From Coleophoma eucalyptorum (taxonomy: Eukaryota > Ascomycota > Leotiomycetes > Helotiales > Dermateaceae): 64,000 nt of DNA. The notes under the pieces were generated by a model. That model had not been told where the DNA came from and ran no database searches. It was given only the letters and a program-made list of their open reading frames with translations. Shown in pieces: positions 57,878-64,000 of this stretch (positions are counted from its first letter, which is position 1; each line of letters begins with the position of its first letter). A program made the position numbers and the translations under genes. Location: positions 1,550,001 to 1,614,000 of the forward strand of contig JALRME010000003.1 of NCBI GenBank assembly GCA_026120035.1, written 5' to 3'.

Positions 57878-58855
57878 TTAATAGATTCCTTCCATGAGCC
57901 TGGTTCCAATAGCCTCCATACGTTTGTCCCCACCAACGACTCTCCTCTCCGTCTCTCTATCCCTTCCATCGTCGCCGACAATAGCACATTTCTTGACGGC
58001 TCCCCGGCCGTCCACAAGACATCTGCCGATCCTCCCGTCCACCCACTCCATCCTTAACTGCAGTGCTTCTGCATCTGCAGCGCTTATATCCACAATGACT
58101 CTCTCCCTCTCTTTTCCTTTGCTGGACGCATTCTCATCAAGCTTGAACTGTTTTCGGAGGTGTTTTATCGAGATGATGCGATTGTGGTAGGCGACGACTT
58201 CTTTCCTCAGAGCACGTACGAAGCGTGGCAGATCCTGTTTCTTCTCCTTGAAGATTGTTGATCCGCTAACTTTTGGTTCTGGTAAATATCGATGAGCTAG
58301 AGTGTCTAGCGGAATGCATGGCGGTACTGTATGTCGATGAATGCGCAACAAGGCATTGGATGGGTATGGCTTATTGAGCATAATATAATATGGTCGTATG
58401 AACTTCCCCGTGCTTCCTACCTCAATCCTAATCCCTAGGAAATTTCCATTGTCAACAGCCTTGGGGTCTGGATCTTGGCCTTTAAACGTTGTGACAGCAG
58501 CACACGCCCTATATAGACATTCCAGATTGCGGGCTTCTTGTTTTGCAGCGTTTGAGAGAAGAGTAGTGTGGAGTGGGGTATCGTCTCGTAATGAATCGTC
58601 CACAGATTTGATTGTCGACACAGATTTGGATGGAGGTGCCCTAAGTCTATTCAAAATCGACAGGGAGGATCGCGAGGAGATTATATTGCTAGCGTGGGTG
58701 CTCCGCTGTGCCTTTAGTGCAGCAACTTGGATGTGTCAGTATATGAATTACAGAAATGCGAGGACAAAAATGGTACAGACTCTGCGCCTTCAGCGAGGAG
58801 ATTTCCCGATCCAACTGCTGAGAGCTTGCATCATGCGAGTCCGCAGATATCATCC
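57878..58855 (-). CDS. CENP-O/Mcm21 kinetochore protein, exon 1 apparently frameshifted
   Basis: Component of the COMA/CENP-O complex of the inner kinetochore. The main exon 58725-57878 encodes about 282 codons with the CENP-O domain: LYRACAAVTTFKGQDPDP, LGIRIEVGSTGKFIRPYY and the strand HRHTVPPCIPLDTLAHRYLP, then a helical C-terminus. Its start has no ATG; it continues upstream through a 55-bp intron 58780-58726 (GTCTGT...CATCCAAG, branch ATACTGAC) into a first exon with ATG 58855. There, a coiled-coil opening in one frame (SSQQLDREIS) and its continuation in another frame (SSLKAQ) suggest a 2-bp insertion around 58795-58804. Alternatively there is a different, more complex 5' end. Confidence 0.72.
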
Positions 58856-59396
58856 TGGCTTCCAATGCGATTAACCAGATAAGTATATCGTACGATCCAA
58901 TGCTGTGGTGTGAGTATAAGAATAGCGTAGAAACAGTAATGTATCAAGGACATGAACTTAAATGCCGGAATAGTATCAAATCTGGAGGAAAGTCAACAAA
59001 GCGCAGCGCGACGCGACACTCTTATCATCAGGTCACGTGTAGGTGACACTTCGATAAGGCCGCGCGCAGGTTGTCTCAGTTTCTCATTCTTAGGTTTATT
59101 ATTATACTTTTCTCATATTAAGTTGTCAATTGAGAGCCATTGGTGCCATCTGTACTCTTCTTTTCCTTCTTCCTGAACCGCCCAGGAAATTCGATCTTCA
59201 TGTCTACATAATTGTGTCCAATTCTGTCCCATTCTTGCTCCCCTTATCATTATCGATAATCGCCCCTCGGAAAGGACACGTTCGCTTGAATTCTGGTGCC
59301 TGAAGATCCAGCCCGTCAGTGACCAGAACCTCCTAGAGCTGTTTGAGAGACTTTAGAGGCCACCAAGTCCTCTAAAGACGTTTTCTCACTACATGG
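58856..59396. promoter_or_regulatory. Divergent promoter region CENP-O gene / acetyl-CoA transporter
   Basis: 541 bp separating two divergent genes. It contains an out-of-frame ATG four bases before the transporter start (see findings). No defined motif. Confidence 0.45.
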
Positions 59397-61432
59397 ATGC
59401 CTACCCCACTGGGCGACACACTCCCTCATTTACAAACTACTTCTTCTTCAGACGATCAGCATAGATCTCTCCTACCTTTACACCACGATTTACAGCACCA
59501 CGAAGCCCAAGAGCTAGACGATTTATCCAGAACATCCACCAAGCGCCACACGAGAACGACCTCCAAGAAGGGCGCGCCTGCACCCGATACCACCTTCGAA
59601 GAAGACTCAAAACATCTCCTTGGGGAAGAAGATTCAGACTCAGACTTTGAAGAAGCCGACCCATCTATGGGTGCCAAGTCTCGTCGCAAGACACAAGAGC
59701 CAAACGGCTCCTCCTCCGCGACTGGGGGAGAGAACGGACACTCAAACGGCAAGATGAACAATAACCTCGAGTACCGCCGCAAGAATGCCTCTGCCGATTC
59801 ACCTACCGTTACTGCCAATTTGATGGCGCGCGAGTCTTTCTCATTAGATGACCATGTACCTCGAACCCCTACGATCAATAACCATGGTTTCTTCCAGTTG
59901 CCAAAGAACGATCAGCGCAATTTTGGTCTTTTGGTCCTCCTGTACTTTCTGCAAGGTGTACCAATGGGTCTAGCTACCGGGTCGGTGCCTTTCTTATTGA
60001 AGCCACATATGTCTTACGGCGCATTGGGAGTGTTCAGTTTGGCATCTTACCCGTATTCGTTAAAATTACTATGGAGTCCCATTGTTGATGCCGTTTGGAG
60101 TCCAAAGGTTGGCCGCAGAAAGAGTTGGATCATGCCAATTCAGATGCTCTCGGGTTTTGGAATGATATACCTTGGTTCACAGATCAAGAAGATGATGGTG
60201 GACGCCAGTGCCAATGATGGAGCTGGAATCTGGGGCTTTACTGGATGGTGGTTCTTCTTGGTATTCATGTGCGCGACACAAGATATTGCAGTGGATGGTT
60301 GGGCTCTTACGCTTTTGACTCCTGGAAACATCTCATACGCCTCAACGGCTCAAACAGTTGGCTTAACTGCCGGCCAGTTCATGTCTTACACAGTTTTCCT
60401 TGCATTCAATTCTCCTGATTTTGCCAACAAGTGGTTCAGAAAAACGCCTTTGGATGAGGGCGTTATGACACTTAGCGGATACCTTACATTCTGGGGCTGG
60501 GTCTATATCATTGTTACTTTGGGTCTTGCTGCATTGAAGCGAGAGGAAAAGACCAAGAACGAAGACGGAATTTACGACGTCTACAAGGTTATGTGGGGAG
60601 TGTTGAAACTGAAGAATATTCAGACCATCATTATCATTCACCTTATCGCCAAGATCGGATTCCAAGCCAACGACGCAGTTACTAATTTGAAGTTGATTGA
60701 CAAGGGATTTAGCCAGGAAGATTTGGCCCTCACGGTTCTAATTGATTTCCCTTTTGAAATTGGCTTGGGATACTATGCTGGAAAGTGGTCAACCACCTAT
60801 ACCCCAATGCGTCTTTGGTGCTGGGGTTTTGTCGGACGATTGGTTGCCGCTGTAATTGCTCAAATCACTGTCGTTATCTTCCCTGCCAATGGTGTTGATA
60901 CTTGGTATCTTTTGGTTGTTATCGCCGAACACATTTTCTCGACTTTTACCAGCACCGTCATGTTTGTAGCAATCTCTGCCTTCCATGCTCGCATCGCCGA
61001 TCCTGTCATTGGCGGTACATATATGACACTCTTAGCAACGTAAGTATTAACTCTGGAACATTTCTGTATTTGACACTAACTTCACTTAGCGTCTCTAACC
61101 TTGGTGGTACATTTCCCCGTTTCTTCGTCCTTAAACTCGTCGATGCATTTACAGTGGCAAACTGTGTTCCACCTGCAGCAGATTTCAAGCTACCATCAAC
61201 ACTCAAAGGCCCGTTGGTAACAGCAGCCTTCTCTTGCGCAGCAGCGAACGAGAAAGATCGCTGTATCCAAGGCGGCGGTGTCTGTGATATTGCAACGGAT
61301 GGCTACTATGTTATGAATATCGTCTGTGTCATCATCGGCATCATCACGTTCTGGGGTTTCATCAAACCCGCAGCTCTCAAGCTCCAGGCTCTGCCATTGA
61401 GAGCTTGGAGAATCGCTGAGGGGAGTAACTAG
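59397..61432 (+). CDS. Acetyl-CoA transporter, SLC33A1/AT-1 family
   Basis: A major-facilitator-type transporter that in animals imports acetyl-CoA into the ER lumen for protein and glycan acetylation. Exons 59397-61039 and 61090-61432 (50-bp intron GTAAGT...CTTAG) give 661 residues. The first 175 residues are hydrophilic and Ser/Asp/Glu-rich. The membrane part opens with the family block LLVLLYFLQGVPMGLATGSVPFLL and continues with LKLLWSPIVDAVW, ATQDIAVDGWALTLL, and after the intron SNLGGTFPRFFVLKLVD. About eleven hydrophobic segments are visible. Assignment to the AT-1 family is clear; substrate in fungi is inferred. Confidence 0.94.
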
Positions 61433-62927
61433 GCTCAGGTCTTCCTTCACGCATATCAAGGCCTTGCAAGGAAAGAGGGCATGTGCTGTAGATATTAGAT
61501 GATTTATATATAGAGCGTTGCATTAGCGAAATCAAATGTATAGCATTTCCAAATCATTCCACCTACTTGGTTCCGTATTTATATACGCAAAATGAAGAAA
61601 ATTTCTCGACAGTGTCCTAAAATCTTAAGATCTTGATCGTAATAAGTCAGGATGCTTTAGTACGGTGTATGTAAAAAAATATGACGCTGATAATGGTCGG
61701 ATTTTAGGATTCTCTCCACACTACAAATCGATTTCGAAGAATGTGTAGCAATAGCAACAGTGGTAGAACAACCTTGACAAACTACATACAGGTATGAACA
61801 CATAGAAACCTTGCTTTTCAAATCCGAAGGCTAGATCCGATTTGCATTGCTTCAGTCCCAGTTTCCCCGAAGCCAAAAAAAGAAAAGAAAGTGAGAAGGG
61901 AAAATGAAAAAGGAAATCTTTGGGGGAAGGGGGGGTAGTAATTTTAAGAAGGTAAGACAGACCTAAATGGCATAGAGTCAGAAAACTGCTTGTTGAGAAG
62001 AATTGCGATTAGCTTGCCTATGTCTGAATGTTTCTTCTACCTGGGAGGTTTCCCTATTACGTTTTTAGCCGACCCGACCTGCCGCCGCGAGGGGGAGGGG
62101 GGGGTGGCAGGAAGGAGAATTCTGATTTGAATTATTGTCAAATAGTTGAAATTGAAGAAGACAGACAGCATTTCCTGGTAGTATTGGTTGCGATTTCTTT
62201 CTTGAGGATATTTGAAGTGACAATGGTGTAGCAGTCCCGTGTGCCAAGCACGGTCATTATAAATTTAAGTCTTCAAAATAGCACTCATTGTCTGTAGGCT
62301 TTTATTCCCGCCGTTCGTCCTCCCATTCTGACCTAATAATACTGCTGATTTTCTACATTACCCCTTCGGTGGATATCTTATGTCAATGGAGCAACAAAGT
62401 AAAAATACAGTCTGTATAGAGTGGCGCTCATGTATGGCTATCAATATATATAAAAGACCTTATGTGCTAAAGGACATAACTCTTAGGTATTTAGCCACAG
62501 CCATATTTATTCATACTACTGAATTTACGTATATCCAATTGTAGATGCGATCCCCAAGACTAAGCTCTGACCATGATTTAGTCTTCAAGAATAATTATTG
62601 GCTTCCTGGGTAATGTGGCTAGCTATTCATGTTGATGTTGATGCCACTCATGAGACTTCCTTCATAAGTCAAACTCCGAGGAAGTCTCATGAAAGGTTCA
62701 TATGATATTGTAGCGGCCTTCTGCATTGCTTTCAACACATCTAGATGGTGAATGCCCAGTCTAGCTTTGCGTTTTTAAATTTCCTTTTCCCACCCCCCGG
62801 CGCCTCCTCCAATGATCGCTGTAGAATTCCAATATGCCTGCAGAAGTTACGATTTTAACTTCACACAGCTGAGAATACCCTTTTCTTCAACATATATGCA
62901 CGTGTCGTTGGATACGAATTAGATCCT
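61433..62927. other. Convergent 1.5-kb intergenic region
   Basis: Between two convergent gene ends. It contains purine-rich tracts (about 61870-61945) and G runs (62090-62103), an A/T-rich middle, and a perfect 14-bp inverted repeat at 62648-62692. No gene is supported; the frame at 62028-62231 shows no domain. Confidence 0.45.
62648..62692. repeat. Perfect 14-bp inverted repeat (hairpin), 17-nt loop
   Basis: TCATGAGACTTCCT at 62648-62661 pairs exactly with AGGAAGTCTCATGA at 62679-62692. It lies about 235 bp downstream of the transcription factor stop codon. Confidence 0.85.
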
Positions 62928-64000
62928 TCATTGCTGGTCACTACTCTCTCTCCCTTTCCCTTTGGGATTTTCCCAAGCGGAACGAGGCGCTGGAGCTGTT
63001 GACAAGTAGCGTGGGACCGATCCACCAAACCATCCACTACTGGAGGTGCTCTGGTCTATAGGATCACTGGGATCTGGGTAGTTTGCCTGTGGTACGTATG
63101 GCGGCTGTGATGAACTACCCATTGCCACCGGCAGTGGGTCATCAATCTCCATACTGGAGTTTGCAGCAATACCTGTCATACTCATGCTGTTGCGTGAAAA
63201 AAATTGGTGCCATGGCTCGTCATATCCCCCGTGAGGTTTTGAGATACCCTGAAGGCGTTGGAGTGCTGTAGCGGGATTGATTAAGTTTCGCATCATCGAC
63301 GATTCCACTGGTGCAGAATTGCTTCCCGAGTCCATAATCGAGTGCTGATCTACGGATGCCCACGCTGTGGTAGCCTGTCTTCCGCTGATCGGACTTTGAG
63401 AATCCTCATACTGCTCAAGATTTGCCGATGTGAGATCATGGCTACGGCCCTGACTGTGAGCGGTACTGCTTATATTGAAGCGACGCCAATTATAAGTAAG
63501 AGGTATGGCTGCTTCAGTCGGCATGTCTTGCGTGTTTCCATCGATGAGCGGTGCTACTACCCGAAGGAGAGCATCAAAAATTTCCCAGGCTTTCCGTGCG
63601 GATATCGACTGAGCTGAGAGCATGACCAACCATCTAATGCCTTTCTTGGCATCTTGGAGAATCAGATCTGCCTCTTCTGGCATATGTTGTGCCTGGAAAG
63701 ACATTTCAAGCATCAGCACGGAAAGAGCTTCACAAATGTAATGTAGTGTTAACCACCATGGCGGGATTGCACACAATGTTGCAGGACTTCCAGAGGACCA
63801 ATGTATTAATGATATCATCTTTCGAGCAGAGTTGACACAGTTCAAGACCGTGTCATGGGTGAAGTTTTTACTCTTTGATGACCGATGCTGTATACGGCCT
63901 TCAGAACGGCATAGACAAGGGCGAAACAAGACCATGCGAGATGAGTTGAAGGCCATTGCTAAGCCCGTTCGTCGTAAAAGGTATGGGTCGTTCCAGTCAG
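62928..64000 (-). CDS. Fungal-specific transcription factor, C-terminal part (cut by window edge)
   Basis: The reading frame is open from the right edge (first codons encode DWNDPYLLRRTGLAMAFN) to TGA 62928-62930, so the N-terminal part, including any Zn2Cys6 cluster, lies outside the window. The visible part contains the end of a fungal transcription-factor regulatory (MHR) domain: helices such as VLFRPCLCR, ALSVLMLEMSFQAQHMPEEA and KGIRWLVMLSAQSISARKAWEIFDALL. It is followed by a long Ser/Pro/Gln-rich tail of about 200 residues, probably disordered and possibly activating. Target genes cannot be deduced. The DNA-binding type is inferred from the domain family only. Confidence 0.78.
   Translation of the reverse strand, partial: DWNDPYLLRRTGLAMAFNSSRMVLFRPCLCRSEGRIQHRSSKSKNFTHDTVLNCVNSARKMISLIHWSSGSPATLCAIPPWWLTLHYICEALSVLMLEMSFQAQHMPEEADLILQDAKKGIRWLVMLSAQSISARKAWEIFDALLRVVAPLIDGNTQDMPTEAAIPLTYNWRRFNISSTAHSQGRSHDLTSANLEQYEDSQSPISGRQATTAWASVDQHSIMDSGSNSAPVESSMMRNLINPATALQRLQGISKPHGGYDEPWHQFFSRNSMSMTGIAANSSMEIDDPLPVAMGSSSQPPYVPQANYPDPSDPIDQSTSSSGWFGGSVPRYLSTAPAPRSAWENPKGKGRESSDQQ

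Noticed and set aside
57749..58190. Plus-strand Ser/Pro/Thr-rich frames.
   Set aside because: They are antisense shadows of the CENP-O coding region, which is supported by domain motifs.

Overview
This is a nuclear window from a filamentous ascomycete (Pezizomycotina). Genes are densely packed on both strands, with many short (about 45-280 bp) GT-AG introns carrying CTRAC-type branch sites, and the repertoire (NTE1, MSH4, RSA4, LYS9, IMP2, NCA2, SEC4/Rab8, SUI2, AFG2) is that of a filamentous fungus. Leotiomycetes is my best guess, but only from general resemblance. I see no rRNA, tRNA, CRISPR, transposase, polyketide synthase or other biosynthetic cluster.

Layout from left to right: a 5'-truncated CSC1/OSCA-type channel (1-2287, +); an F-box protein (2594-6366, +); a small basic Arg/Ser-rich protein (7100-7777, +); the ribosome-assembly WD40 protein RSA4/Notchless (8458-10359, -), divergent from meiotic MSH4 (10778-13761, +); a FAR-17a/AIG1-like membrane protein (14235-15120, +); a second, much longer CSC1-type protein (15649-19538, -); a small secreted protein (21266-21903, -); an F-box/2EXR-like protein (23642-24406, +); guanine deaminase (24628-26064, -); NTE1 (26698-31464, -), divergent from eIF2-alpha (31941-33041, +); IMP2 (33506-34130, +); a YwbE-domain/CUE protein (34804-35361, -), divergent from a mitochondrial carrier (35661-37034, +); a mitochondrial PPR-like protein (37435-40587, +); NCA2 (40884-42951, +); a Sec4/Rab8 GTPase (43589-44324, +); an unknown mitochondrial protein (44545-45780, -), sharing a short promoter with AFG2 (46015-48438, +); a WW-domain protein (48511-49435, -); a secreted nucleoside hydrolase (49937-51259, -); LYS9 in 14 exons (52607-55253, -); a CENP-O/Mcm21 kinetochore protein (57878-58855, -); an acetyl-CoA transporter (59397-61432, +); and the C-terminal part of a fungal-specific transcription factor cut by the right edge (62928-64000, -).

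The genes do not form one pathway. Several are mitochondrial (IMP2, carrier, PPR protein, NCA2, the unknown protein at 44.5-45.8 kb), two serve 60S ribosome maturation (RSA4, AFG2), and two handle purine bases and nucleosides (guanine deaminase, nucleoside hydrolase).

The most unusual signals are in gene structure. The saccharopine reductase gene is split by 13 introns; three of them resemble each other at both ends, as introner-like elements would, and several end in AAG instead of the usual YAG. Two GC-AG introns with near-identical donors occur in different genes. The CENP-O gene appears to carry a 2-bp frameshift in its first exon. The first AAA domain of AFG2 is degenerate, and a bacterial-type YwbE domain is joined to a CUE-like domain. 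Non-coding DNA holds a 67-bp tandem repeat, two perfect 12-14 bp inverted repeats and an 18-bp palindrome.
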